Assembly (NCBI RefSeq): GCF_021278965.1
Contig: NZ_CP065589.1
Location: 3,973,001-4,037,000 of the forward strand
Length of the DNA stretch: 64,000 bases
Direction: 5' to 3'
From: Chryseobacterium capnotolerans
GTDB taxonomy: Bacteria > Bacteroidota > Bacteroidia > Flavobacteriales > Weeksellaceae
The first letter of the stretch is position 1. Every line of letters starts with the position of its first letter. Positions 44,617-54,811 of this stretch are shown here, piece by piece. The notes under the pieces were generated by a model. The model was not told the origin of the DNA. It made no database searches and saw nothing but the letters and a program-made list of their open reading frames with translations. Position numbers and translations under genes: made by a program.

Positions 44617-45791
44617 TTACAGGCTAAAGAAAGCAAACCCAAAAGAAAGCACGGAAATAATAATTCCAGCCATAAAGATCTTATAGGTAATGGATAAAAG
44701 CTTATACTTTCTATCAAGAACCTTTCCAAGATAATACAAGTCTTTTACCATAGAGTCATAGATATAATCCCTATCTTTAATAAGATCTCTCATCGCATTC
44801 TGATAATCATCAAACAGCATCTGTTGGAAATTTCCAAAGAACAACAGATTGACTTTTCTGTTGGCAATATCCTGCGAAGTAAATGTTGTCTTGGTAACAT
44901 TAGGTTTTGTAGATAATATCGCAAAGACAATTGTTAGTACGCTTGATAGTAACAGTATAAAGCTTGGGAGAATAAGATGTGAGTTTTTAGGAGCATCCAG
45001 CTTCGGCACCAATACAGAAAGGCAAACCGAAATGATAACGGCATTTACGGACAATAGAATATTTGCTTTACTGTCTGCAATATCGCTCAGCCTTGTATGA
45101 TTATTAAGCGTTACCCTGAACAAGGTATCTACACTTCTGTCTGATTTTTCCTTATCTTTTTTATTCTCAGATTTATTATCCGAATTCTCTTTTTTCTCCT
45201 CTTCTTTTTCCAGCTTTTTTTCGATCTTCTTGATATTCTTCTTTTTAAAGGTTCCCAGTTTTCCTTGGCATAATCGGTATAAAAGGTATGCTTATTTTTC
45301 AGCATATCCAGATTTCCGGCATTCCATTCTTCATTAGAAAAACATTTTACATTGGTAAGCTCCCATTCTTTTCTTAAAGCATCAGAAATATCATTATAGT
45401 CGTGACCTGCAAAATGGCTGAAATCAGCGTCTTTTACAATTTTCTCCAATACACTTTGAGGAACATAGGTGATTTTAGTGGCCAGGATCAATTTTTCCAC
45501 GTCAGCAATATAGCTTTCCGGATAATTTTCCTGATGGAGAAAGTTTTTCATGATCTCCACCCCTCTCTCTTCGTGATTCATCGCACATTCTATATATCCG
45601 GTATCATGAAACCATAAGGCCACAAGAACTTTTTCCTGATCTTCTTCAGAAACAGGGGTATGCTTCATAATCTCCTCAGCCTTATTGACCGTATAGGCAG
45701 TATGAATAAAATTATGATAAAAATATACTGAAGATAACTTATCTTTGAATAAGATTTCAACATAATTTTTAGCTTTGTCTAGAATGTTCAT
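44617..45791 (-). CDS. HD-domain phosphohydrolase fused to DUF5706 Pycsar-effector-type membrane domain, apparent frameshift
   Basis: The N-terminal half is an HD phosphohydrolase: H30 in FYHNFIHTAYTV, H62-D63 in ALWFHDTGY, and D121 in IVKDADFSHF. A highly charged Lys/Glu linker (about 190-225) follows. The C-terminal 170 residues start RVTLNNHTRLSDIADSKANI and have three or four membrane helices, matching DUF5706, the PycTM domain of cyclic-pyrimidine (Pycsar) defence. The two parts lie in different frames; one more base in the run 45242-45246 joins them into 391 residues. No cyclase gene is adjacent, so a defence role is unproven. Confidence 0.78.
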
Positions 45792-45817
45792 TCCTGAATT
45801 TTTGTTAATGTAAATTT

Positions 45818-48800
45818 ATGAATTTATCCTTTAAAAATCATCTAAAAAATACTTCTATTGTTCTCAGAACAGTAATGTCCGCCGGAGTGATGTACTCCTG
45901 CGCAACATATAACGTACAAAAAGGGAAAAACTTATTTGAAGTAAAAGATTCCGAGATAAAATCTGAAAATGATTTTAAACTCTTCCTGATTGGAGATGCC
46001 GGAAACGCAGATGAACCTCAGGCACAGAAAACACTGAATTTACTTAAAAATAAACTTGATTCTGCAGACAGCAACTCAATGCTGATCTTCCTTGGGGATA
46101 ATATCTATCCCAACGGAATGCCTAAGGAATCAGATAAAGGCTATGCTTTAGCCAAGCAAAAACTGGAGGATCAACTATCTATTACTAAAAATTTTAAAGG
46201 AAAAACTCTGGTAATTCCCGGAAATCATGATTGGTACAGTGGTTTGAGTGGATTAAATGCTCAGGAATCATTAGTCAAAAAATATTTTGATGATAAAAAG
46301 GCATTCCTTCCTAAAAACGGATGTCCTATTGATGATATCAGTATTACCAAAGATATTAAGCTGATCGCCATTGATACTGAATGGGTGATTACCAATTGGG
46401 ATAACTATCCTGGAATTAATAAAAATTGTAATATCAAAACCCGTGAAGATTTTTATACAGAATTTAAAGATCTGATCATCAAAAATCAGGGTAAAAGAAT
46501 CATCATTGCCCTACACCACCCGATTATCAGCAGCGGAACCCATGCAGGTTTTCATTCAGCGAAATCGCACCTTTATCCTCTTAAAAGCAAAATACCGGTA
46601 CCCGGAGTTGCCAGTGCCATCAATATCCTGAGAAGTTCTTCAGGAATAAGTCCTGCTGACATTAATAATCAGCATTATGCAGAACTTTCCAACAGGTTGA
46701 AAAGTATTGTTCAGGATAAGGAAAATGTGATTTTTGTTTCCGGACACGATCATAATTTACAATATCATGAAGAAGGAAATATGAGGCAGATCATCAGTGG
46801 TGCCGGCTCTAAAACAGATCCGTCTACCATTGCTGAAAAAACAGATTTTTCCTATGGAGGAAACGGCTTTGCGGTCCTGAATATGAGAAAAGACCAGAGC
46901 ACCGATGTAGAATTCTTTTCCACAAAGGATGCTAAGCTTCAGAAATTGTCACAGATTTCTGTGATATCCAAACCGGATGTATTTGTAAATAACTTTCCCA
47001 ATACATTTCCGGCTGCCATACCTTCAACCATCTATCCGGTACAGCTAACACAAAAAGGAGGAGTTTACCGATGGCTTTGGGGAGAACATTACAGAAAATA
47101 TTATGGAATGTCCATTGAAGCTCCTACCGCCAATCTATCAGAATTAAACGGAGGCTATACTCCATTTAGAGAAGGAGGTGGAAACCAATCCAACAGTTTA
47201 AGATTAAAAGCGAACGACGGACAGGAATTTGTGATGCGCGGAGTGAAAAAAAGTGCAATCCGGTTTCTAAATAACATGGCGTTCACAAGGAGTACCTTTG
47301 GGGAGGAACTTACCAATAGTTTTCCAGAGAAATTTCTTTTGGATTTTTATACTACCAACCATCCCTTTACTCCGTTTACGATAGGAAATATGTCAGAAAA
47401 ACTGAATATTCTCCATAGCAATCCGAAGTTGTATTATATTCCCAAACAACAAGCTTTAGGAAAGTATAATCAAAACTATGGGGATGAAATGTATATGATT
47501 GAAGAACGCTTTTCTTCAGATCCAAAAACACTGGCTTATCTCAATAATGCAAAAGATATTGTCTCTACTGATGATGTTCTGAAAAATCTGGCTAAAAATT
47601 ACAAATACTCGGTAGATAAGGAATCTTATATCAGGGCAAGACTGTTTGATATGCTGATTGGTGACTGGGACAGACATTCAGATCAATGGAAATGGGCGCA
47701 ATATGAAGATGGTGATAAAATCATCTATAAACCGATTCCAAAAGATAGAGACCAGGCATTCAGCAAATATGATGGAGCTGCATTTAAGATTATTATGAAT
47801 GTTCCTGCTATCCGCCACATGAAAACCTTTACGGAAGATATCAGCAGTGTAAAATGGCTGGCTATGGAACCTTATCCAATGGATCTTGTCTTTTTAAAAT
47901 CTTCTACTCAGGAAGAATGGGAAGCACAGGCCAAATATATTCAGGAACATCTAACAGACGCTGATATTGATGATGCTTTTCATAATCTTCCTAAAGAAGT
48001 TCAGGATGAGACTATCGCGGATATCCAGAGAAAACTGAAAATAAGAAAAACTAAATTACAAAAATACGCTTCCGACTACTACAATGTCCTGCAGGAAAAA
48101 GTTCCTCTGGCTGGCACAATAGGCCCGGATAGGTTTGTAATTACCAAAAACGGTCATTCTGTTCTTGTACAGCAATATAAATTAGGTAAAAACAAAGATA
48201 AAAACGAACTGGTTTTTGAAAAGACTTATCATGATTCAAAAACAAAAGAACTTTGGATTTACGGATTGGAAGATGACGATGTTTACGATGTAGTAGGAAC
48301 CGGACGTCCGAAGATGAATATCAGGCTGATTGGCGGTTATAACCATGATGTCTATAATGTAGCAGACGGAAGAAAAGTAAAGATCTACGACTTTGAGTCT
48401 CAAAAAAACACCTACAACGCAGGGAATGCCACTAAAAATATTGCAGATGATTATGAGGTAAATACCTACAATTACAAGCATCCAAAATACAATGCATTTG
48501 CCGGATATCCTAACGTTGATTATAACCCTGATGACGGGGTGATTATAGGTGTTTTAGCAAATTACACCGTGAATAATTTCATCCGTGATCCTTTTACCCA
48601 AAAGCACAGTTTAAAAGCTAATTTTTATACTGCTACTGCCGGGTTCAGCCTTACTTACAAAGGGATCTTTAAGAAAGCGATTTCAGGATGGGATTTTAAT
48701 ATTGATGCCGCATATACAACTCCAAGATTTTCTCAGAACTTCTTTGGACTTTCCAACGACAGTCCCTATGATAAAGAAAATACGGAAAGAGAATATAACA

Positions 48801-49533
48801 GGGCCAGAATCTCTAAATTTAACGTTGCACCTTCCATCTCACAGAAAGGCTGGATGAATTTTAACCATCAGTTCCAGCTTACTTTTGAAGATAATAAAGT
48901 ACAAAGAAAAGACGGCCGTTTTATCAATACCTCACCGGATGTAAAACCTGAAGTATTTGACAGCCAGCAATTCTTAGGAGCAAACTATACTTTCAGCTAT
49001 AAAAATGCGGACAATCCTGCTTTTCCAACACTGGGAATGGAATTGATGCTGAATGCCGACTGGAAAGCTACTTTTTCCAATTTCAACAGAAATTTCCTGA
49101 CGGTAAAAGGAAGATTCGCTATTGACCATAGAATTGATAAAAAGGAATTTTTGTTTTTGCGAATGCCAGCAATGCCATGTGGATCAACAATGATAATTTT
49201 GAATTCTATCAGGCTGCTGCCATTGGAGGTAACAATGGAATGAGAGCTTTCAGGAATGAAAGATTTTCAGGAAGATCCTATTTCACTAACAATTCAGAGA
49301 TTCGTTGGGATTTTGGAAGAATCAGAAACAATATTATTCCTGCCAACTTGGGAATCCTAGTTGGATATGATATCGGCCGTGTATGGAATGATGGTGAATA
49401 CTCAAGAAAATGGCATCAATCAGTAGGTGCCGGTCTTTGGTTAAGTGTTGTAGAAATGATGTCTGCCAGACTGAATTATTTCTATGGTGCAGATGGCGGA
49501 CGTATCTCCGCAGGAATAGGAATGAAATTCTAA
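45818..49533 (+). CDS. Metallophosphoesterase with kinase-like middle and outer-membrane barrel, apparent frameshift
   Basis: A lipobox-like signal (GVMYSC) precedes a calcineurin-type phosphoesterase: GDAGN at 59-63, GDNIYPNG at 93-100, GNHDWY at 135-140, and later HHP and GHDHN. The middle (about 390-760) contains ARLFDMLIGDWDRHSDQW, with a D616-W-D618-R-H620 motif like that of HipA/Fam20-type kinases. The C-terminal part (from about 890) is a BamA/TamA-like barrel ending GGRISAGIGMKF. One T added to the run 49147-49151 joins the last part; the restored length is about 1238. It probably sits in the outer membrane. The substrate is unknown. It is divergent from the HD gene by 26 bases. Confidence 0.78.
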
Positions 49534-49551
49534 ATACAATATTTGAAAATA

Positions 49552-49580
49552 AAAAAACTCAGGAAATTCCTGAGTTTTTT
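49552..49580. terminator. Bidirectional terminator
   Basis: AAAAAACTCAGGAA and TTCCTGAGTTTTTT form a near-perfect hairpin with A- and T-runs on both sides, between convergent genes. Confidence 0.9.
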
Positions 49581-49600
49581 ATTGAATTGTATCGTTGATA

Positions 49601-51637
49601 TTATTTTTTAACGAACTTGATACTTTCAGAAATATTCTTATTCTGTATCGTGATCACATAAACTCCTTTTTCAAGATCTGCTACACGAACCTGATTATTG
49701 TCAATCTTTCCTTTCTTCACAATCTGCCCAACTGCATTATGAATTTCAAATTGAGTTTCACCTGAAACAGCCGTAATATTAAGAACATCGTTGGCTGGGT
49801 TAGGATATACTCCAAAATTGCTTTTCTTATTCGTTTCCTGAGTTCCTAAAGTTTCTCTTGTTGTAAATGTTTTAGTCTCATATACAAATTCACCATCTTT
49901 ATGGAATATCACCTGGCCTGAGCTGGTGGCAATATCTACATAGCCGTTCTCTAAACCATCACCAAAATCATCTGAAATTGTAAAGGCATAGCAATCCGCA
50001 GGCAGCGTCCATGTTTGGGTAATAAGAGCAGGATCCGGTTGCCCAGGCTTTGTATTACTATATGCACCTGACTTGACAATCTGACCGGCACTATTTTTTA
50101 AGTTCCATCTTGTTTCTACTCCATATCGGTCTCTTTTTAATGTAAAAGTAACCGAAGTTGCAGGGAAATATTCAGGGGCTACAGGTTTCACATAATTCCC
50201 TGTTGAAGTGTTATTCGTACTTCTCTGATCAGCGCCTCCATTGACAGTGACAATAGAAAAAGAAACGGGAGAAGAAGCAACAGAGCCATCTACCGGAATA
50301 TTGATAACACTCGATTGATCCTGTGTCAGATTACCTGTCCAGTTATAATTTTGTGCAGCTCCACCATTAAAAGAATAAGAAATAGAAGCTGATGTTAAAT
50401 TACCAGTACCTCTATTTGTAATTAAAAGACGTAATACTCCTGCACCACAATTAACAATTCCCAATGAGCATCCTCCATCGTATTTTATTTCAGCATCATT
50501 CTGAAATAAAGGAATAGGCTGGTCAGCAGTAGAGGCCTTTAGCTCCATTCTTCTTGGAGAGTTATCCATTACTGTTCTGATCCTTGTTTTCTGGTCGCTG
50601 GTGAAAATATTCATACAGGTATCATTGGTATAATCCATGTAATTCTGAACCATTTCAAATACAGACGGATCATCGCAGCTAGCTATCGCAGGGTCACAGT
50701 CATAATTTGCAGTATGAGCTGTAGGGGTATCTGCACAATAATCATTTCCACATGAAGCATCTCCCCAAATATGTCTTAATCCCAAATAGTGTCCTACTTC
50801 ATGAGTCATTGTTCTTCCTCTATCATAACCGGCTATCATAAGAAATGTTCCATCATTATAATCCATACTTCCAAAGGTTGAGTACCCTGCAACAACACCA
50901 TCTGACGTAGCTGCTCCCCCATCCGGCTCAAGCCCCTGAAGCCCTGAACTAGACGGAAACTGAGCATATCCCAGTAATCCATTTTTTGCAAATTCTAAGC
51001 TCCACATATTCATGTATTTTGTAGGATCCCAAATTGTTTTAGGCTTCACTGTACCATTAATAAAATCTTCATAGCCATAACTTACTGCACCTCTGGCCCA
51101 ATAATCCTTACAAAGATTTACCCTGTCAATACCGTTGGTAGGGTTCCCCTTAGGATCTACCTTGGCCAAAACAAACTGTATTTCAACATCTGCTCCTACA
51201 GGATTGGCATTAAATCCTGGGGATCCTGCAAGCCTTCTATAATCATTATTCATTACCGCAATCTGCGACTTTACCTGAGCATCTGTAATATTAGGGGCAG
51301 TTCCTACATTTTGACCGTTATGAATAACGTGAACCACTACCGGAATAGTAATAATATTCCCATTTTGGGATTTATTCAAAGAGTGATCCCTTTTTGCCTT
51401 TTCCACCAAAGGAGCCAGCCATGTTTCAAACTGTTCTGTTGACATTCTGCCAGGAACCATTTTCTTTAATGACATCTCATTTTCAATAGTACCACACCTC
51501 TCGATGCCGTCAGCACTTGAATTATTCTGTCTAAATTGTTTTAACTCTTTTAGGCCTTCTCTATCTTGAGCATTTACCAATACCAGCCCAAGCAATAATG
51601 GTACGATAGATAATTTTGAAAAAATAGTTTTTTGCAT
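49601..51637 (-). CDS. M43-family zinc metalloprotease with T9SS sorting domain
   Basis: The 678-residue secreted protein has a signal peptide (IVPLLLGLVLVNAQ), a propeptide of about 80 residues, and a pappalysin-type (M43) catalytic domain. That domain contains the zinc site MTHEVGHYLGLRHIWGD and the cysteine-rich CGNDYCADTPTA region. VQNYMDYTNDTCMNIFT forms the Met-turn. Beta-sandwich domains follow, then a type A T9SS tail (FGVYPNPANDVLNITAV to LEKGVYVITI). It should digest proteins outside the cell. It is a single gene with shared terminators on both sides. Confidence 0.9.
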   Translation of the reverse strand: MQKTIFSKLSIVPLLLGLVLVNAQDREGLKELKQFRQNNSSADGIERCGTIENEMSLKKMVPGRMSTEQFETWLAPLVEKAKRDHSLNKSQNGNIITIPVVVHVIHNGQNVGTAPNITDAQVKSQIAVMNNDYRRLAGSPGFNANPVGADVEIQFVLAKVDPKGNPTNGIDRVNLCKDYWARGAVSYGYEDFINGTVKPKTIWDPTKYMNMWSLEFAKNGLLGYAQFPSSSGLQGLEPDGGAATSDGVVAGYSTFGSMDYNDGTFLMIAGYDRGRTMTHEVGHYLGLRHIWGDASCGNDYCADTPTAHTANYDCDPAIASCDDPSVFEMVQNYMDYTNDTCMNIFTSDQKTRIRTVMDNSPRRMELKASTADQPIPLFQNDAEIKYDGGCSLGIVNCGAGVLRLLITNRGTGNLTSASISYSFNGGAAQNYNWTGNLTQDQSSVINIPVDGSVASSPVSFSIVTVNGGADQRSTNNTSTGNYVKPVAPEYFPATSVTFTLKRDRYGVETRWNLKNSAGQIVKSGAYSNTKPGQPDPALITQTWTLPADCYAFTISDDFGDGLENGYVDIATSSGQVIFHKDGEFVYETKTFTTRETLGTQETNKKSNFGVYPNPANDVLNITAVSGETQFEIHNAVGQIVKKGKIDNNQVRVADLEKGVYVITIQNKNISESIKFVKK

Positions 51638-51731
51638 TTAAAATGTTTTTATAATTTAGCAAATATATAAACAAAACAATAAAAAAATAACAAATAATTA
51701 AAATTTTAAACCATAACATATAAATAAAACA

Positions 51732-52208
51732 ATGAAAAACCAATTTATTTTAATTAATTTTATTTTCATTTTATTGAATTTAAGTTGCAATCATCACAAT
51801 AAAAATGGAAATATCGAAAAAAAATCAACCGAAACTTCTCAACGGAAAAAAATCGAAAAAATACAACTGACAGAGCAAACCAGAGGAAGCCGTTCAACGG
51901 TTACCTTTACTCCGACCTCTAAAACAGATTCTTTCAACGGAGAAATAAGTAATTCACCAATGTCTTCATCAGAATGGGAGCGTATATTAAGCAAGGCCGC
52001 TGCACTGGATTTATCTAAAATATCAACATATCCGTCTCCTACAACCGGGCGATATTCTGACCAAGCGATGGAAGCTACTTTTATTATCACAAGCAATGGT
52101 ACTGCCTACACTTCTGCAAGTTTTGACTCTGGTAACCCGCCGAAGGAACTGGAAGCTTTATATAATGAAATTCAGCCTCAAAAAAAGACTTTTAAGAAAA
52201 AGCCGTAA
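51732..52208 (+). CDS. Small lipoprotein of unknown function
   Basis: The 158-residue protein has a lipoprotein signal (FIFILLNLSC, cysteine near 19). The mature domain contains QTRGSRSTVTFTPTSKT and LSKISTYPSPTTGRYSD; I recall similar short lipoproteins in flavobacteria but no function. The lysine-rich end (KKTFKKKP) is short and exposed. It stands alone between a divergent protease gene and a convergent SdiA-regulated-type gene. Confidence 0.65.
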   Translation: MKNQFILINFIFILLNLSCNHHNKNGNIEKKSTETSQRKKIEKIQLTEQTRGSRSTVTFTPTSKTDSFNGEISNSPMSSSEWERILSKAAALDLSKISTYPSPTTGRYSDQAMEATFIITSNGTAYTSASFDSGNPPKELEALYNEIQPQKKTFKKKP

Positions 52209-52218
52209 GATCAAATAT

Positions 52219-52247
52219 AAAAACCACAGACTTCTCTGTGGTTTTTT
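52219..52247. terminator. Bidirectional terminator
   Basis: AAAACCACAGA and TCTGTGGTTTT pair perfectly around CTTC, with T-run downstream and A-run upstream, between convergent genes. Confidence 0.9.
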
Positions 52248-52269
52248 ACTATTTTACAATTATATAAAG

Positions 52270-53148
52270 TTACGGTTTAAGCGAAAACTCATATACATTT
52301 CCTCCTTCATCTTTTCCTTTTTCGTCTGCAATCATTAAGGTCTGATCATTAAGAAAAACAATTGCTTCTTTCTGTGAGTTATGGTTTAAAGGAATCTTAG
52401 CCACCTTAGCTGTACTGAAATCATCCGCATTAAATCCTGTAAGAACATGTACATTTTTATGGGTCAATAATACAATTTTATCTTTTGTACTATTGATGGC
52501 TGCTGAAGTAATTGCAGCATCATTATATCCACCCTGAAGTTTCAGTTTACCAATCAGTTTAGCTTCAAAATCACCTTCTTTATTAGGCACTTTAAATACA
52601 AGGAACGTCCCGTCGAATCCCTTGCTCCTGTTCTTCGTGAAAAGATAGAAGTTCCCATCCATCTCTACAAAACCTTCACAATCATACAGGAGATTTGATT
52701 TTTTTGGGGGAAATTCCGTCTGCCCTTCATAGTGGAACTTAGTGGTTTGAACAACTTTTGTAGTAGTTTGGGTAATATCTTTCAGATCTGTTTTTAAAAT
52801 AGCCAGATCTCTTCGGTCATTATCATTATTCCCAAAGTCTCCGATATAAATATTCCCCTGAGCATCTGATATAATATCTTCCCAGTCTGTATTTTCAGCA
52901 TTTTCAACCGGAACTTTAGCCATCATCTGCCCGCTGTCACTAAGTCCATATACTGCGTTTTTATTTCCTCTGTCCTCTATTACCCAGATTGTTTTTTTAT
53001 CTTTTGAAATGGTAATACCGGAAACTTCTTTTAATTTTTTAGGTAAAGAAAATTGGGGCTTCAGATCACTACTCTCAGCAGGTGAATTCTGAGCTTTAGG
53101 ATTACAACTCAATAAAAGCATAGCAGGAAGTATAAGAAAACGTAACAT
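52270..53148 (-). CDS. SdiA-regulated-type beta-propeller lipoprotein
   Basis: The 292-residue protein starts with a lipobox signal (ILPAMLLLSC). The mature part has repeating propeller blades: LKEVSGITISKDKKTIWVIE, then NTDWEDIISDAQGNIYIGDF, LLYDCEGFVEMDGNFYLF, YNDAAITSAAIN and QKEAIVFLNDQTLMIADE. This pattern matches the SdiA-regulated family. The role is unknown; the periplasmic or surface location follows from the signal. mazG lies 57 bases upstream on the same strand. Confidence 0.75.
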   Translation of the reverse strand: MLRFLILPAMLLLSCNPKAQNSPAESSDLKPQFSLPKKLKEVSGITISKDKKTIWVIEDRGNKNAVYGLSDSGQMMAKVPVENAENTDWEDIISDAQGNIYIGDFGNNDNDRRDLAILKTDLKDITQTTTKVVQTTKFHYEGQTEFPPKKSNLLYDCEGFVEMDGNFYLFTKNRSKGFDGTFLVFKVPNKEGDFEAKLIGKLKLQGGYNDAAITSAAINSTKDKIVLLTHKNVHVLTGFNADDFSTAKVAKIPLNHNSQKEAIVFLNDQTLMIADEKGKDEGGNVYEFSLKP

Positions 53149-53204
53149 ATTTATTTTATTTTTTTAACTGAATATAGGTAGCATTAATTGTTCCAATTCG
53201 GAAA

Positions 53205-53972
53205 TTATGATAGCTGTTTTGCCTTTTCCCAAAGGACATCCATTTCTTCAAGGGACATGTCTGCAAGCTTTAAATTCTCCTCTTCAGCAAGGACTTCCAT
53301 CTTCTGAAATCTTGAAATAAACTTAAGATTGGTTCTCTCCAATGCAGAGTCCGGATTAATTCCTGAAATTCTTGCATAGTTGATCAACGAAAAAAATACG
53401 TCTCCCAATTCCTGTTCTTTTTTATATAAATCTGTTTCTGCATGAAATTCCTGAATTTCCTCATCTACCTTTTTCCATGCATCTTCCGCATCATGAAATT
53501 CAAAGCCGATTCCTTTTACTTTATCCTGAATTCTATAGGCTTTCACCAAACTTGGCAGACTTTTCGGAACACCTCCTAAGATAGATTTATTTCCTTCTTT
53601 CAATTTTAATTTCTCCCAATTTTGTTTCACTTCCTCTTCATCTTTTACTTCAGTATCTCCATAAATATGCGGGTGGCGGAAAATCAGTTTTTCATTAAGG
53701 GAATTAATAACATCTGCTATATCAAAGCTTCCTTTTTCAGAACCTATTTTAGAATAAAAAACCAGATGAAGCAATACATCTCCCAATTCTTTTTTAATCT
53801 CCTGCAAATCTTCCTGTAAAATGGCGTCGGAAAGCTCATAAGTCTCTTCAAGAGTAAGATGGCGAAGAGACTGTAAAGTCTGTTTCTGATCCCACGGGCA
53901 CTTCTCGCGTAAATCGTCCATAATATCCAGTAGTCTCCCGAAAGCTTCTAGTTTTTCCTGTTTTGTATTCAT
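53205..53972 (-). CDS. mazG: Nucleoside triphosphate pyrophosphohydrolase MazG
   Basis: About 255 residues with two MazG folds. The first has CPWDQKQTLQSLRHLTLEET and QEIKKELGDVLLHLVFYSKI. Between the folds lies the conserved FRHPHIYGDTEVKDEEEV. The second has KVDEEIQEFH and KEQELGDVFFSLINYARISG. Acidic residues of the ExxE-type motifs bind magnesium. It hydrolyses NTPs to NMP and pyrophosphate, clearing damaged nucleotides. The TTG at 53990 was passed over for ATG 53972 (MNTKQEKLEAF), the usual start. Confidence 0.94.
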   Translation of the reverse strand: MNTKQEKLEAFGRLLDIMDDLREKCPWDQKQTLQSLRHLTLEETYELSDAILQEDLQEIKKELGDVLLHLVFYSKIGSEKGSFDIADVINSLNEKLIFRHPHIYGDTEVKDEEEVKQNWEKLKLKEGNKSILGGVPKSLPSLVKAYRIQDKVKGIGFEFHDAEDAWKKVDEEIQEFHAETDLYKKEQELGDVFFSLINYARISGINPDSALERTNLKFISRFQKMEVLAEEENLKLADMSLEEMDVLWEKAKQLS

Positions 53973-54081
53973 AAGTAATTGGAAATTCAATCTTATACAA
54001 ATGTAAGGGTTATTCGGACATCATTACAAACATTGAGAGTGAAAGTTGCGGGATAGAGAGTTTGTGATATACTGTATGTTT

Positions 54082-54112
54082 AACCTAACAGGTTTTTGAA
54101 ACCTGTTAGGTT
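54082..54112. repeat. Perfect 14-bp-stem palindrome (AACCTAACAGGTTT)
   Basis: AACCTAACAGGTTT and AAACCTGTTAGGTT pair perfectly around TTG. It lies upstream of mazG and downstream of no plus-strand gene, so it is not an ordinary terminator. I recall this palindrome at many intergenic sites in Chryseobacterium, which would make it a REP-like element. Confidence 0.55.
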
Positions 54113-54121
54113 TTGGAGAAT

Positions 54122-54159
54122 AAAAAAAGCCTTGTCAGGAAAATTCCCGGCAAGGCTTT
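54122..54159 (-). terminator. Terminator of the DUF5606 gene
   Basis: AAAGCCTTG and CAAGGCTTT pair over 9 bp and extend inward with AGGAA/TTCC-type pairs. A run of seven A upstream gives the T-run on the minus strand. Confidence 0.85.
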
Positions 54160-54181
54160 ATATTGTTAATTCTGAACTGAA

Positions 54182-54739
54182 TTATCCTTGTTTTCTGTGC
54201 GTACTTTTCGGAGCCGATTTTGCAGCTGAAGTAGCTTTTACTTTTGGAGCAGCAGGCTTTTCTGCTTTTGGAGCAGCTTTTTTAGCATCCATATCTAAAC
54301 TTACCTCTTCTGCAGGTTCACCGTCTAAAGTTTCAGGCTCAGCCTTTACGAAACTTTCAGGAGTGATGTATCCTGCTTTCTGAAGGATGTTATACCACTG
54401 AGCCAATTTCTTGATGTCAGAAGCGTATACTCTTTCAGTATCATAGTTAGGAAGAGAGGTCAACATGAAGTCTTTTAAATCTGCATCTGAAGACTTATGA
54501 GAAATAGTTTCTTTGTAGTCGTTGTTTTTAGCAATATTTTCAAAAACTTCGAACAATGGAACTTCTTTTTCAAATGTAAACATTGCGATATTATCTAATA
54601 AGCTTACCTGGCTAGAGTTTCCAATGCTTACTTTTTTCTTGTTGGTAACATCTTCAATGATGAATCCGTTTCTTAATTGAGAAACTAATTTGTAAAGTCC
54701 TGGTTTTCCAGAAATTGAAATTATTTTTTCTAACAGCAT
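54182..54739 (-). CDS. DUF5606 protein
   Basis: The 185-residue cytoplasmic protein begins MLLEKIISISGKPGLYKLVS and has ADLKDFMLTSLPNYDTERVY followed by KLAQWYNILQKAGYI. These are the conserved blocks of DUF5606, a Bacteroidota-specific family of unknown function. The last 45 residues are a Lys/Ala/Pro-rich disordered tail that may bind nucleic acid. It follows def by 72 bases on the same strand (ruvX-def-DUF5606). Confidence 0.85.
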   Translation of the reverse strand: MLLEKIISISGKPGLYKLVSQLRNGFIIEDVTNKKKVSIGNSSQVSLLDNIAMFTFEKEVPLFEVFENIAKNNDYKETISHKSSDADLKDFMLTSLPNYDTERVYASDIKKLAQWYNILQKAGYITPESFVKAEPETLDGEPAEEVSLDMDAKKAAPKAEKPAAPKVKATSAAKSAPKSTHRKQG

Positions 54740-54811
54740 AATTTTATTTTTTGTAAATTCTGCAATCAGCGCTAAGCTTTTTGCTTTTTATTATTTTTAA
54801 TCCTTGTTTAA

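Noticed and set aside
44617..45791. A complete Pycsar defence operon
   Set aside because: The effector-type domain is present, but neither neighbour is a nucleotide cyclase.
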